Below, in pieces: positions 43,423 through 56,232 of a stretch of DNA of 64,000 nucleotides; within the stretch, counting starts at the first letter, position 1, and each line of letters starts with the position of its first letter. The position numbers were made by a program, and so were the translations under genes. The notes under the pieces are model-generated. The model saw only the letters and a list, made by a program, of their open reading frames with translations. It did no database searches and had not been told where the DNA came from. The DNA is from Oscarella lobularis (lineage: Eukaryota > Porifera > Homoscleromorpha > Homosclerophorida > Oscarellidae). The DNA is taken from contig NC_089183.1 in the NCBI RefSeq assembly GCF_947507565.1, positions 3,247,772-3,311,771 of the forward strand. Direction: 5' to 3'.

Positions 43423-46400
43423 TACTTACGCTCCATTGTCTCGTATATAGACACTTGACTCTGTGACCTGTTCAGTAATAATTCCGGGCAAGACAAAAAG
43501 CAAAGGAGTGCCTATAGAAAAAAAAATTAAAAGATGACGTCATAAATTCATTATTAGTACCCCAAGCAATAATGGCATATTTCCAGACGAGCCTCTTTGA
43601 TCTCTGCCCAAAGACTTTGACTAGATTCAAGTAGAAATTGACAGCAGCCATGAGCATCCTATATATATTAATTTAGTATTCGGTTTTAGTGTCTAGTGTA
43701 GCAACTCACCACATCTGCGCACTAAGAATGAAATAATGAACGAGAATGGCCGAAGCGCGGCAAAATGCCACGTGCGTATAGCTCTCGTTCCCGATCACGA
43801 AAAAGAGCAAGCCAATGAAAAGAGCGATGCATAGATTCAATAATATTTGCATGGCTTGATTGTCGCGCAGCATTTTGAAGCAGAGAATGACGAAAATCGT
43901 CAATCCGATGCAGACGAGCGATGCGATGCAACCGATCAGGCTGACGATCGATAAAACGTCGTCGTGATCGTTCGATATCGTGTCGCCCATCGCCGAATCG
44001 ATATCGACGAGAATAGCGAAGTTTGTCGTGTGTACACATGTGCAGTTCGTGTAGCGCGCGCCGGTGGGCGTGTGCGAAGTGCAGCCTATAAATAAATCTC
44101 GTTTTATGTCTCCTACGTACGCGATGACGCTTTTTTCTTACCTTTATCTGACCAGTTTCCTTGGTTCTCCAGAGCCGTGTAATTCCACCAGACGCAACGG
44201 GGATTCAATGCTGAGGAATTGGTCAATTTCGAGTGACGCATCGAAAAGCGAACGGGAAATTCCTTCATTTTCGCACCGTCCGTGTTCATTTTAATAGATA
44301 GAATCTAAATAAAATTTGACAAATGAAGCAATCCTCGATTATATTGTCACGTGGTGCCTTAACATTTTCATTTTTATTAGGGACCCAGACCCAAATAATT
44401 TACCGGTGAAACGATTTTCGTTTTTTCAGACAATTTTCCTCGAAAAAGACTCTCGTCTCTCATTCCAATTGCGTTTAAGATGACTGGTTTTGAATCGAGT
44501 AGTCGTCGATCGATTTTCAATAGGGCAAGCCAAGAGGAGGAAAATTTCTCGTCTTGTTGCAAATCCAAGTCTCGTTCTCCAGTGAGTGTATAGTGCAAAT
44601 CGCGACTTGGCATCTCCTTCCAAAGTTCTGATTTCAACGCAATATTTTTTCTATATATAAAAAAGGAGAAAAAATTGAATTATTTTGAGATCTTCCCAAA
44701 ATACTTACTTTGATACTCTAATTTGATCGCTGCCACTTTTTTCTAGAACGTTTTCGCCGAACGTTTCCAAGACGTGTGAGAGTTGTGCGGACGAATTTGA
44801 ATCGGTTTGTGAGTCGTCAAGAACGTCACGTGACGTTCCCACGATGGAATCAACAACGTCAAATGTATCGTCAACCGCTTCGTCGCTCAAATCACCAAAA
44901 CGAATAAGATTAGCAACAGTCACTAGGAAAAAAATTAATAAATAATTATATGTATTCTTTGGGGAGTCTTACTTGATACGCTTGTGACTGTTTGACTGTT
45001 GAGGGGTTTCCTTGTTATTTGATTTATAGCTGAAGCGATTGAATCTGCGTTATTTTCGTTGATTTCTATTTGAGACGCGGCTACTGCATCCACGTTTTCG
45101 CAGTGGAGACCCGTGTAGTAGAGCTGAGAGCAGACGCATTCGTACTGCCCTTTCTCAGGGCGATTGACGCATTTAGCGTCGTTCTGACAGGGAGACGGAT
45201 CGCAGAAGTCAAGCACTGTCTCACAACTAGAAGAGACGTGATGTAAAGTGTAGTGTCCCCCATATAATCTATAGGACTAACCGGGATCCTTTGATTCCGC
45301 TAGGACATTTGCAGTAGACGCCACTTACTAAATTGCTACATGTGCCACCGTTCTGGCACGGATGATTGGAGCAAGAGTCGACGATTGCTTCGCAGAATTT
45401 GCCAGTGAAACCTATTAATTAATTAAAATAAATAATATTTATATTTAATCTACTTTCTTCTGTTTACCTTTGGTGCATGTGCATTCGACTGAGTCGACTC
45501 TGTCTAGACATTGGGCTCCATTGTAGCAGGGTCCCGTTGCACAGTCATCTGTTGTGTCCACGCAATTGGGGAGACTTGTTCCCTTGGGACAAACGCATCG
45601 ATAACCATTGACGTCATCCACACAAGTACCCCTATAAAAGGAAAAGAGAGAGAGAGTGTCTAGATGTGATTCTCTACTTCTCCTCTCACCCATTGATGCA
45701 TGGATTTGAAGCACATTCGTCAATATTGACGTCACAGTGTGATCCCATGAAACCAGCCAAACATTGACACGTGTAACCGTTTAGCTCATCTTTACACACA
45801 CCCTGGCCACAACTAGAGAGAAGAAATTATAATAATAAAAAATCAATACTATATATTTTTTACTTGGCTGTCTTGCATTCATTCATATCTGAATCGCAGT
45901 TCTTTCCCTCCCAACCTGGACTGCAGACGCAATGATAGTCGTTAATCAAATCGTTGCAACTTCCGTGAACGCATGGCGACGGACGACACTCATTGATATT
46001 CACGTCACACGTAGAACCCGTGTATCCAGGGAGACACGCGCACGAAAACATTCCAATCAAATCCGTACATCTAAAATCAATAATTTATATCATTAATTAA
46101 TTAATTAATAGAGGTTATTGATTTATTACTTTGCTCCGTTTTTGCATGGATTTTGAAGGCATTCGTTGACGTCATCAGTGCAGTATTTTCCGCTGTAACC
46201 CGGCTTGCATTTGCACCAAAAATTGTCAATCATGTCCACGCATTCGCTCGTCTTTCCGCCACACGGCGATCCCGTACAATTATCAATCAATTCTAAAGCC
46301 AATAAATACTATAAGAAATATATTTTTATTTCTTTATGTACCTTTTTTATAAAGGACATAGTTGCTTTCACTTCCGGCGAGTATCAGAGCAACAGCACGT

Positions 46401-47618
46401 CCATTCGTCTCGATTAAACTCCCGTATCCCCCGCGCAATGACGACGATCCTTTGAAATCGCGTCGAACAACACCGCCTCTTTTCAATTCGTATTTGTGTA
46501 CAAAGAGTCGAGAGCCGGTTTCTTCGCCGACAAGAAATGGGCCGTCGGATCCATCGATACCGGAAGTAGTCATGATGTTGCGTCCCGTTCCAACGAGACC
46601 GGAATAGGAATCAATTTCCGTTCCACTGGAAAGCGAAAATGATTTCCAGAAGGCAAAGTCTTGATTGGCTGCTCTCTTTATGCCAGTCACATAGACACTT
46701 CCGCTTCTCACACTCACATCCATAATCGTATAGTCAGAAGTGAGCGATTGACTCCAATCAATTGAAGATAAACTGGAGGATTTCATCCGAGCAATAAATT
46801 GGTTTCCAGCCACAATAACAATTCCATTAGAAGTGACGTCAATGTCTATGATTGGACCAGTAAGTCCAAGTAAACCGTAAGAAACTCGTTTTCCGTCAGC
46901 GCAACGCAAAGTCTCAATGTACGCTTTGGATCCTTTCACTTCTCCGCCCACCAAAAAAACGAGGGTTTTATCAGACGAAATTTTGATTTTTTCCACTGTG
47001 CGTTTCGTTCCGCTCGGATCGTCGTATCTCCATAGAATTGATCCGTCACTGCTATTCATTTTGACGGCGAATGGACGTGCCCCGCCCCCGCTAACCCCAC
47101 CCACGTAAATGGCGTCACCGTTCGACGAAACGCCATTTGCGCGTTCTGCGTTCGTTATGCGCTTCGTCCACGTCATCGCGCCTTGTTGGGCGTCGTGTAC
47201 GGCGCAAAATGCGTCGGTTGTGTTCGAAGGGGCCCCCGCTTGTCCCACAACGATGACGTTGCTTGTTTGACGATCGTATTCGACCGCAAAAGCTTCGCTA
47301 GTTGCATATGTTCCCGTTGCAGTCCAAGCATCGTTGAATTCTGTAGGGGAAAAGGCTGCTAAGACGGTGGTTTCCCAAAAGGAGCCCGCGGCCTTCTAAC
47401 ACGTGCTCCATCGCTCTCTCCATATACGTCAGAACGATGGGGATCGATAGAGAAACAAATCGAAACCGCTAAACGGTGTTTAGCTTTGCTCGGCTCTTTG
47501 CCAAGATTCGTGGAAAGTCGGGGGAGGAAGCCGGGTCGAAGCTAGACGCTTCCTTACCTGAACTAGCCAATGTTCTGCTGCATAAAACAGCCAACATTGC
47601 TATAAGAAGAAGCTTCAT
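42494..47618 (-). CDS. Adhesion GPCR with beta-propeller-like region and eight EGF repeats
   Basis: This is an intact receptor. From the N-terminus: a signal peptide ([23 protein letters not shown] 47618), a propeller-like region with repeated strands ([39 protein letters not shown]), and eight EGF repeats, several calcium-binding ([31 protein letters not shown]). Then a GAIN-like region with a GPS ([30 protein letters not shown]), and seven membrane spans of family B2 type ([56 protein letters not shown]). The serine-rich tail ends FYESKKEHV. The residues at the GPS cleavage site are H-T-T instead of the usual H-L-T/S, so autoproteolysis is uncertain. An in-frame ATG at 47699 is possible. 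Its last exon is the source of six decayed copies in the window. Confidence 0.85.
43393..43421. repeat. (ATGT)n microsatellite in a GPCR intron
   Basis: Seven tandem ATGT units within the short intron before the exon encoding the [11 protein letters not shown] membrane span. Length polymorphism is likely. Confidence 0.9.
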
Positions 47619-47769
47619 GGTGTCGAAGTCGATCGCGCTGCTGCTGTTCCTCGCTGAATCGCGCGGATCACGAGCTTTCACGGCGGCGTCTGAGCTCACG
47701 TGGCACGTGCGAAATGACAGCGAAGATCAAAACGTTATTGGATTACGTAGTTAATTAAATCAGTCGGGT

Positions 47770-48814
47770 CTACGCAAACGTAATCTTTGGTGTTCCTTTA
47801 CCCTTTTTCGGTTTACTAGGAGGAGCTGATGATGATGATGACGTATCGGTTTCTAGTATAACATTGGCGCTTTCTTCGTCAGCATTCAATACTTTGGGTG
47901 CATCTGGTAAGGAGGAATAGAGAGGCAAAGCAGCTGAACTCGTTGTTTTCACGTTGATTGATAAAACATTGGACCAATGACGTGGTATAAGCTGAGATAG
48001 AGAGGAAGCAGCGTGACAGATATTTGCAACAATCTGCTTAGCTGGCATTGATACATAAGCAATAGGAACGCAACTAGAAGAGAAGAGAATAAAGAGAATA
48101 AAGAAGTTCAACAAGTCTTCTTACCTGCAAGCTCCACGACCAACATATAAATAGGTTGAATCTACAGCTGATCCGATTTCTCGTTTCAAGTCTTTTTTGC
48201 GCAGATTCACAGCAATAGGTCGTCTAAAATAAATTCATAGTAAATAATAATAATTAAGAACTTTTTTTTCTTCTGACTTTTTCTTTTCGTAGAAATGTTT
48301 TCCTAGCAATCTTGGCATGCAATGCCATACGCGATCGTCGACAAGAAATAAGTCGAATTGAGCGCAAAGACGACGTCGAGATTCGTACGATGAATATTCC
48401 TTCTTGACTTTTTTCACTGGAATTATTTCCGAAATTTGATCGATATCGTGAACGTCGAATAGTTCGCGAATCGACTTTTCTCCGTCTTTTGTGAAAAGGC
48501 AGACCGATGAACGATCGCAGCCGTAAAGAGAATGGAGAAGAGGTCTAGAGACGAAGAAGGGAAAAAAGGGGGCCCCCCTTTTATTCTATCTACTTACATT
48601 CGCTTTGGTTTAGGCGATGAAGCTGGGATTCTCTTCAATGCGACTATGAGAAGGATTTTCTCTTCTTCGCTTTCGAGTTTTATCTCCTTCTCCGTCGTAC
48701 GAGCTTTGCTAAAGCTCTGGAGTGCGTTCACAGCCGCTTTTACCTACAAAATCCCGCTCTAGAGTGAGACAGGAGGCCAAGAAGACGCTCTAACCTGAGC
48801 TTTCGGCAAAGCCA
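47770..48814 (-). CDS. RSL1D1: Ribosomal L1 domain-containing protein (RSL1D1-like)
   Basis: A nucleolar protein with a ribosomal-L1-like fold, linked to ribosome biogenesis. The exons give MALPKAQ, VKAAVNALQSFSKARTTEKE, ILLIVALKRIPA, PLLHSLYGCDRSSVCLFTKD, and LCAQFDLFLVDDRVWHCMPRLLG. They continue RPIAVNLRKKDLKREI and the C-terminal IPRHWSNVLSINVKTTSSAA. FDLFLVDDRV.....LPRLLGKxFY and KKPIPV-type segments are typical of the RSL1D1/UTP30 family. A basic tail (PSKPKKGKGTPKITFA) precedes the stop. ATG 48814 is 38 bp from the divergent MINPP1 start, which fixes the position of both 5' ends. Confidence 0.85.
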
Positions 48815-48852
48815 TGCTTCCGTTGATTCCCCGTATGTAAAATAGACCCTCG
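48815..48852. promoter_or_regulatory. Minimal bidirectional start region, RSL1D1 and MINPP1
   Basis: Only 38 bp separate the two divergent ATGs. Both 5' UTRs and the core promoters must overlap the opposite coding sequence, or one gene must use a start further in. No TATA box is visible. Confidence 0.6.
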
Positions 48853-50277
48853 ATGATTGCGTGTATTTTTCGACTCCTTTTCCTCGTGCCTGTATCCCTA
48901 CCACTCGACTTTAGCACAAAGACTCCGTACGAGCCGCCAAAGAGAGTCGCCTTTGAAGAAAAGGACTCGATTTGCAACTGCACAGCAATTCAAGTGAACG
49001 GAATTCTTCGTCACGGATCGCGATACCCTAGTAGAAGAGATATGAAGTCTCTAAGACTTCTCACTCGCAAATTGACGAGTTGGTTACCCGTGCTAGACGC
49101 CCATTGGTCAGCTCGAATGGCCACGTGGAATTTTCCCTCCACGCTATCCGAACATCGCGAAAAACATTTGCACAATCGCGGCGAAGAGGAACAATACAAT
49201 CTAGGCCGACGCATCGCCACTTCCTTACCCAAATTATTCTCAATTAATCCAATATCGAAAGATTATGAATTTGTTAGCACAGACGAAGAACGAACTCTTC
49301 GTAGTGCAAGTGCATTTGGTCTGGGATTATTCGAGGGTCGGGGAACGCTTGGTTCGACGAGAGTCGAACCCATTGCTGTTCGGAGTAGAGACGTTAATAG
49401 GATACTACGTTTTTTTGATGACTGTCCACTGTATATTCAATCTGTTTCCAAGAATCGTAGCGCACTTGTGGAAGAGACGTTTTATTGGGAGGGATCCCTA
49501 ATGAAGAAAGTGGCAAAGCGGTTGTCTGTTCAATTGACTGGAGGGCGGAATCAAAGTCTTTTGAGTGTCGATGACGTTCGTTTATTCAGTCGTGCTTGTA
49601 TATTGGAAACGAATGAGTGTGGTAGCAGTCCAATGTGTCAATTGTTTAGCGACGACGATTGGAGAATCGTGAATTATGCGCTGGAATTGAAGAATTTTTG
49701 GAAGAGAAGTTACGGTTATGACATCAATTGGAAAATCAGCTCTCCCTTATTGAAGAATGTCTATGAAACGATGCGAAATAAGAGCAAAATAGGAATATTC
49801 AGGTAGAGTGATTTGAATTTTGATTTGACTGAGCGTTGTCCAATTGATGATAATGACATTAGGTTTGCTCACGCCGAAACTCTTCTACCTTTTCTAAGTC
49901 TTCTTGGACTTTTTAAACCATCCAAGCCATTACGAGCTTCCAATTTCGACGAAGAGAGAATTTTTCAAGCGAGCAAGATTGCTCCCTTTAGTGCCAATGC
50001 ACTCTTCTTGCTTTATAATTGCACGAAGAAGAAGACGAGCTCATGCACAGTTGATGGCTATCACGTGAAATTATTCGTGAACGAGAAGGAAGAGAGAATA
50101 CCGAATTGCACGAATCAAACGACTGGACTTTGTAGTCTGACGACATTTGAGGAAATTTTTAAAGATGATCTCACTTTTGATTTTGATATGGCATGCCGCC
50201 CTTCTAATGAGTCGACGTTCGCTATCTTCTTTTTGATCGTCAGCAGCCACGCTCTCGTTCTTTTCTTAATCAAATAA
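48853..50277 (+). CDS. MINPP1: Multiple inositol polyphosphate phosphatase
   Basis: A histidine acid phosphatase that removes phosphates from InsP5, InsP6 and related molecules in the secretory pathway. It has a signal peptide (MIACIFRLLFLVPVSLPL), the catalytic RHGSRYP at residues 53-59 with ILRHGSRYPSRR, a segment LHNRGEEEQYNLGRRI, and YEFVSTDEERTLRSASAF. The proton-donor motif is FAHAET, split by a 60-bp intron (49803-49862). A C-terminal hydrophobic segment (FAIFFLIVSSHALVLFLIK) suggests a membrane or GPI anchor rather than the usual ER-retention signal. Extra cysteines (CILETNECGSSPMCQ) are typical of the family. It has one intron only, unlike most neighbours. Confidence 0.88.
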
Positions 50278-50327
50278 TAACAATTTCGTATAGTACTGAC
50301 CTTTGGGTTATTGATGAATATACTGGA

Positions 50328-53272
50328 CTAGAGTGCAGTTTCTAAGCCTTTATGATGAACGGTTTCGGGTTCAGAAAAGGACATTTTTCTTCCATCGTCG
50401 TAGTCAACTTCGACGGCGTCACCACTAATATTTAGTAGACACTGACCCTAGAAGGAATTCGCTTCAACTTGTAGTACTACTACAGAAGTCCTCTATGTCT
50501 CTTGCCTGATTTTTCATTGGATTTTCCAAGAGAACGCATTCGTTGATTCGGTATGTTACGAGTCCATTTCCTCCCATAGCGGCGACGTGAGCGCGAGCAA
50601 TTGCTTGTGCGTCCGTCAGAAATTGCTGCATAAAAGCACTCAGACCACCGTTCTATATATAGATTCATGCAGAGAGACAATGATCGTTGCGTAGAAAGAG
50701 TCTTGCCTCGCGAATTGACGTGCTCTCGCGTATGAGAAAATGATTCGTATTGCCAAGATAACGAATCGTTTTCGCACCGGAAATAAAAGGCATTGAAGTC
50801 ACTTGAACTAGAGGAGGAGTAGGAGGAGGCTAGGAGAATCACACTAAGAGCGAGATGTCGTGTATGGGGAGGCTTTGTACCTTGTGCAAGTGACGAAGAG
50901 GGAGCCCCTCTTTGTCTGCGGCGGATATATTATATAGCCATGGAGGGATCAGGGTGACCCTTACTTCGAATTGCTTGGTCTCCTATTTCTTCTAAGGTGA
51001 ACTGAAGATCTTCTGGAGTTGACTCTTTTGCTACACGGCCGTCGGATAGTAGAGCAATTGAAACTATATATGAACTACCTTTTCTTTTTGTCGGTGTTAA
51101 TTTCGAAGCGCTTAGAACGACACCAGTTACGCAGAGCTGTATTAATTCATTAATTTCGAGATGAGTGTCATTCTATAAGCGGTGAGTACCTGAACTTCGT
51201 CTTCGTCTGGGAGATCGCAGTCAAATCTTAAATTGCATAGACAGCAAGGAAACGATTTGGAGAGTTTGAAGGACACGAGCTATAGAAAGAAAATGAAGGG
51301 AACCCTAACCCCCAACCTTAGATTTAGAACTAACTTGTAAAATTTCGTTGAAAATCTTGGAGAATTGTTCGTCGGCAAATTCTTGTGGATGCAAGATTGT
51401 TTTCTTTTGAACAACTGTTATCATCTATATTCGACAGTGAAGAAGAATTTTTTTGAAATTTTTGACGACGACCTGTGACGTTTTCGTTCCGTATCGAACG
51501 TCCATGCCCGGTACAAGTTGAGTACTACAGCAGAAAAGATCTAAAGAACCCTAACTCAATTCTTGAGAATTCTCTCTCCTCTAAAATGTTAGGAACCATT
51601 AGGAAGTGAGACATCGCTAAGAATAGATACTGCATCTGCCTCTCCTTGATCGCCAACCTAAGCCACCATCAAATTAAATTACACATAGAATGTACTGTAA
51701 TTGTAGAAACTTCGGCTATGAGAGCGGGTTTCGATGACGTTCCTGACAAATCTAATTCCGGACGATGATCCCACGATGCCGTCGCTCCCGTTTCGTCTCC
51801 GTCATCGTTGGCAGAATCGCTGTCCGACTCCTAGAGGGTCATCATAAAAGAAGAGAATGTTATTGAGGAAATGAAGGGACATACAGACTGAGAAACGACG
51901 GCGGTGGCGGCGGCGGCGGCGGCGGCGATGGCGCTTGTCGTGCCAGTGCTAGAGGAGGTGAGGTTATAGAGAGCACGATTCCTCTCAGTTAACTCAATGA
52001 TTTGTTCTCGCACGTCCTTCTTTCCCATGGTTAGTAAAGAGGGTTTGGGAAGAGCGGCGAGATAGACAGCAGTTCCTGACTATAGACGACATGCCGGGGG
52101 AATGATTGGATTCCTATTCGTATTCGTATCGTCGACTTACTGCTATTGCAACAAGCAAACTTTCTCCAACTGTCACTTGAATGCGAAGTCCAAAAACGGC
52201 ATTCATTCCTTTCACTTTGAGTTTATTGAGAAGTTGACGGTGAACGTCGTGTTGGAGAAAAGGGAGCGCCTATTGAGAAAGGAAATCAATGAGTGGCCGG
52301 CTCTAGATCGTTTTTTTTACGTCGCTAACAGCAACAGCGTTACTTTCTCCTTTGTCTTTCTTCTTGTTTCGACAGATTCTGACTCAGGGAGAGATTATAG
52401 ATGATGATGAAGTCTTTTCGTGGTGTGTACCTTGCTTGAATGAAGCCACCATAGCCCATTACTTGGGCATTGGGAGGAACTTCGGTCGTCGAAAGAAGAA
52501 CTTCCGGTACGTATTTCTTTCTAAATATTTTAAAATAGCGTCGTTTTTTATTAGGCCGGTGCATGGCTCACTCACTTATTGAGAGGCGATTTCTTTAGTG
52601 TTATGGGAAAGGGTAGTGAAGTGGGGGAGTAGGGAATTTCAAAGGGATTATTCAGGGTAAAATCGTCAATTTGTGACGCAACTCTATAAAAAAGTGACGA
52701 CTCAGATAAACATGATCGACCGAACGGTCACTTACGGATCTTTGATTGCATCAGAACTACTCTCCTTGACTTCGATGGCGGAAGATGTTGGTGGAACAGT
52801 GGAACCTTTTCCGAGGAATAGAATTAGATAGGCATCTATACGTTTTCCAGAATAAATAGCACTCACTTGGCAATGGTAATCCTGGTAGATAGAGATTGGC
52901 TGCTGTGCCTAGAGCCGACAGAACGCAAAGCTCGTCGCTAGAAAAAGAAAATACAAGGTACTGTAGTAGAGGGAATTCAGTCATGGGCTAGTCGACCAAT
53001 GAGAGAAACGGACATAATTAGATACAAGAAACTATGCTATTTGCAACATAAGGTATCATCAGTAAGATCGTATGTGATGTCATGGCGAGAACGAGTTTAG
53101 TTCTTTCGCTTCTCGAACGCGAACGTTTCCCTTTCAGAAGTAGTGGGGGTAGCATAGTGAGAAGCTTGATCGCTAGCCGTCGGAACAACAGCAGCGTCGC
53201 CGCCGCCGTGAGAGCCAAGTGGAAGAGCGTACATTTGTGGAGGCACACCGTAGCCGGGATGATGATGATGAT

Positions 53273-53303
<31 letters not shown>

Positions 53304-56119
53304 ATATGATGATTCTAATGGATTGATACTAGCCGTTTCATCACGATAGCCACAACGCGTAGTCGATGATGAATGGTTGTCAAGGTAGCGTGACGCCGTT
53401 TCCGTCGAATAGCCGCTCGATATGAGAACGGATTTGATCGTCATAAGAGGATACCAGGAATATTTTTGAAGTAGATAAGCCAATTGGCGGTTGTGTATCG
53501 AATTTCGACGTTCTTCATCGGTGAGTGGAGTTCCGTTGGGCAGATGATCGGCGGGAAATGTCGTCGTCGTTGTCAGCTGTTGTTCAGTCGGCGGCGGAGC
53601 GTTATACGCATGCTCTAGAAATTCAAAAACAGCCACTCACAACGTGGCAACCCGTTTTGAATAGTGGGTGTAGTGGGTGTACCGTTAATTTTTCGATCGA
53701 CTTTGCCTTCGTTTTCGCTTTTTTTCTTGTCTACGTCTACGTCTACGTCGACGGCGCCGACTTGAAAGACGTTATCAGCTGATGATGCGGCGGTCGGCTG
53801 TTGACGACGCAAAGCAATCTGCGCTGCCATAACGCGACGACGTTCGGCGACGAGGATGCAACTGGGACAAGGGCACTTATGATACTTGCAATTGCGCTTG
53901 TGACCCTTGATAGGGATGAGAAGACCGTGGGCACGACATGCTGAACAGTAGCGTTGACGATCGATTGTCGTCGAAGCCGATGTCGTTACTGGTGTATTGG
54001 CGTCCGTTGAAACGGGGGGTGACGATTGCTTGGTGGCGGTGGCGGTGGCGGTGGCGGTGGCGGCGGCGGCGGGCGTCTTTTCTGTCATACTCGTAGGTAG
54101 CAAGTCGAAGAATGCGAAGGCGATTCGCGGGTATTGTCATTACGTAGGGCCGGTGTGTTGCTACAGTTTACCGTTGAGAAACATCGCGCGCGGGAAAGTG
54201 CGTCGTCAGCTGAGGACGGACGATCAGCGCAGGAGGAGGGCTCAGGGCTGGGCAGTGGGCACGTCTAAGTACTGTACCTACTACTTACCAGATGCTGGTC
54301 CACTCTGAGTATCCGACGACCGAATTACAGCCCATTGCTCGTGCGTGAGATCGAATTTCACTGCGGATTTCGGTCCACCAGGCGTCTCTTGTCTCGGGTT
54401 CATCTACACACACACACACACACACAAAATTAATCAACTTTTATTGATCAACTTTTCACACACTGACCGGGATTATTAATTCGATCTAGAAGCTTGACCG
54501 AATGAGCAGAGACTAAACCACCGAGATTGATGAGTACACCAAGAGGAAAAGCACAAAGGGTAAAGAAAGGAAATTCCTACACAATACATATCCGTCAGCA
54601 GTCTGGATCTAAATGATTTCTTACCGAAGGAAGAGCATATTTAGAATAAAGTTGAGTTCGAAGAGCAGACTTTGAGCCAGTCGTTGGAGCAACGCCACTT
54701 CCATCTGTGTTGTTCAATAGAAAATGAGATGACTTGCTTAGATTTCTCTCTCTCTCTCTACCTTTGTGTGGAGGACTCGTTGATTCAATAGAATCATTTG
54801 AAGTGATGGATTTTGTTCTATTTCGTCCTCCTCCTCCTCCTCCTCCTCGCAAAGACGATCGTTGAAGAGGAAGGGAAAATTTGAGGGGAGATGAGCCACT
54901 TGTCAATGACGCAGTCAATGGAATTCTCTGATCAACTGGAAGCAATTCGTGTGACGCTGATGCTGCTGCTGCTGATGAAAAAGGAGATTGCTGTTCCCCA
55001 AGTCCTGGACTTGGCATTGTGTAAGCAACGAAAGCAATTGTTCCAATTCCTCGAACAACAATACCGGATTCTCCTTCCAAATCAAAACATTGTCTATAAC
55101 TAAAGAAAAATTATTTTGATCTAATCTTCTTCATTCTTCTTCTTACCCAAGAACAGCGTTTCCTTTTCCCTCTAACACTTTTAATCCTATTCGTCTTTGC
55201 AGAGCACCAGAGAGACGAGAGAATAAGACCTGACGCGCTTCATTTGAAGCTCTCGCTTTTCGTATTTTATCAATCCACTAATGATGACATTAATATGTAA
55301 TTAGGAGGGTTAGAGTAGCAGCATTGAGACCTGGTATTCAGGATCGTCATTGACAACTAATTCTTCGACAAAACCAAATAGAGAACAATAGTGATAGATC
55401 TCAGGTGGATTCAGAGCTATAAGAACATGTATATGAAGCAATACAAGAGAATTATTAACGAATGCTATTTTACATGAGAAGAATCGAACTCCGCATGATG
55501 ATTGTCGAAATTTGTTGACATCCTGAATAAATTTGACTCGGATTTGAACGTTGAGTTCGCCTCTGATTCCATGCATTGTATCGAATATTGGATACCAGCC
55601 GGATATTCCTTTGGGACCGTCGTCCAATACGAGTGGAGTCAAGTCAATGTAGACCTTTTTGTGTAAATATAATTATGGTGAGGGAGGAAAGGGTTGGAGA
55701 TTCACGAACTCGGCCAATTGCATCATGAGCACTGATCGTATCATAGTCCATCACTCTACAATAGACCATGGTATCATAGTGTCTCTTTTTAGAGTACGTA
55801 CCTTATTTGTAGGGGTTCGTCTTGAAGTTCTTCGTCATCGATCTGTAAGTACAATAGAGTTAGGTTAGGAGTCTTTATTTTTATCGACGGCTCACGTCGA
55901 AGTCGAAGCATTCTCCATTCCACACTGGATTGAGATTCTTTCGACAAACGTCCGTCTTGTAAGTAGTTCCTCCCAGTTTCACCTAGAGAGCCAAGGGTTT
56001 GACGTCACATGCAACTGGTTGCGGCTCACCTCAGCAAATGCATCCGTTAGATCGCTCGCACGATCCATGATCGGCAAGTTTCGTGCTGCCAAAATCCGAA
56101 CGCGAACGCTGCTCGGCAT
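50328..56119 (-). CDS. C2CD5: C2 domain-containing protein 5
   Basis: C2CD5 (CDP138) is a calcium- and lipid-binding protein that promotes GLUT4 vesicle fusion in mammals. The N-terminal C2 domain reads [27 protein letters not shown] and [20 protein letters not shown]. Next come [45 protein letters not shown] and [18 protein letters not shown] low-complexity insert follows, then [28 protein letters not shown] and GYSEWTSIC. After an unusually long 1351-bp intron (52938-54288) the protein resumes at [15 protein letters not shown]. It continues [12 protein letters not shown], an alanine run ([13 protein letters not shown]), and ends [18 protein letters not shown] ... LETAL before TAG 50328-50330. 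ATG 56119 begins the C2 domain. More than 20 exons are present. Confidence 0.88.
53097..54088 (-). CDS. DMRT: DMRT transcription factor (DM domain), nested in a C2CD5 intron
   Basis: DM-domain proteins are zinc-binding transcription factors, many involved in sexual differentiation or neural fate. After a Thr/Ala-rich start ([18 protein letters not shown]) comes a DM domain: [52 protein letters not shown]. The intertwined cysteine and histidine spacing and the VMAAQxALRRQQ recognition helix match the family. An intron of about 68 bp (donor GTACACC, acceptor TTTCTAG) joins DRKIN to EHAYNAPPP. The second exon has [19 protein letters not shown] and [18 protein letters not shown], similar to the UBA-like DMA domain of one DMRT subgroup. 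Proline and histidine runs follow. It lies entirely inside C2CD5 intron 52938-54288 on the same strand. Confidence 0.85.
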
Positions 56120-56177
56120 ATCGTTGCGCAAAACCCTTGGGCTTGGGCTCGCGTACGTGGCTCGGTTCCCGGACACT

Positions 56178-56232
56178 ATTCTCTTTCGACTCCAAGTCGA
56201 ACCGGTTCGACTCAAATTGATGCGTTCTCCGG
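56178..56232 (-). pseudogene. Short fragment of adhesion GPCR tail
   Basis: On the minus strand this encodes [18 protein letters not shown], the serine-rich part of the receptor tail. It sits between the C2CD5 start (56119) and NTPase copy 7 (plus strand), in the same divergent arrangement as in the left array. It provides the start codon of copy 7 on the opposite strand (CAAATTGATGCG). Confidence 0.8.
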
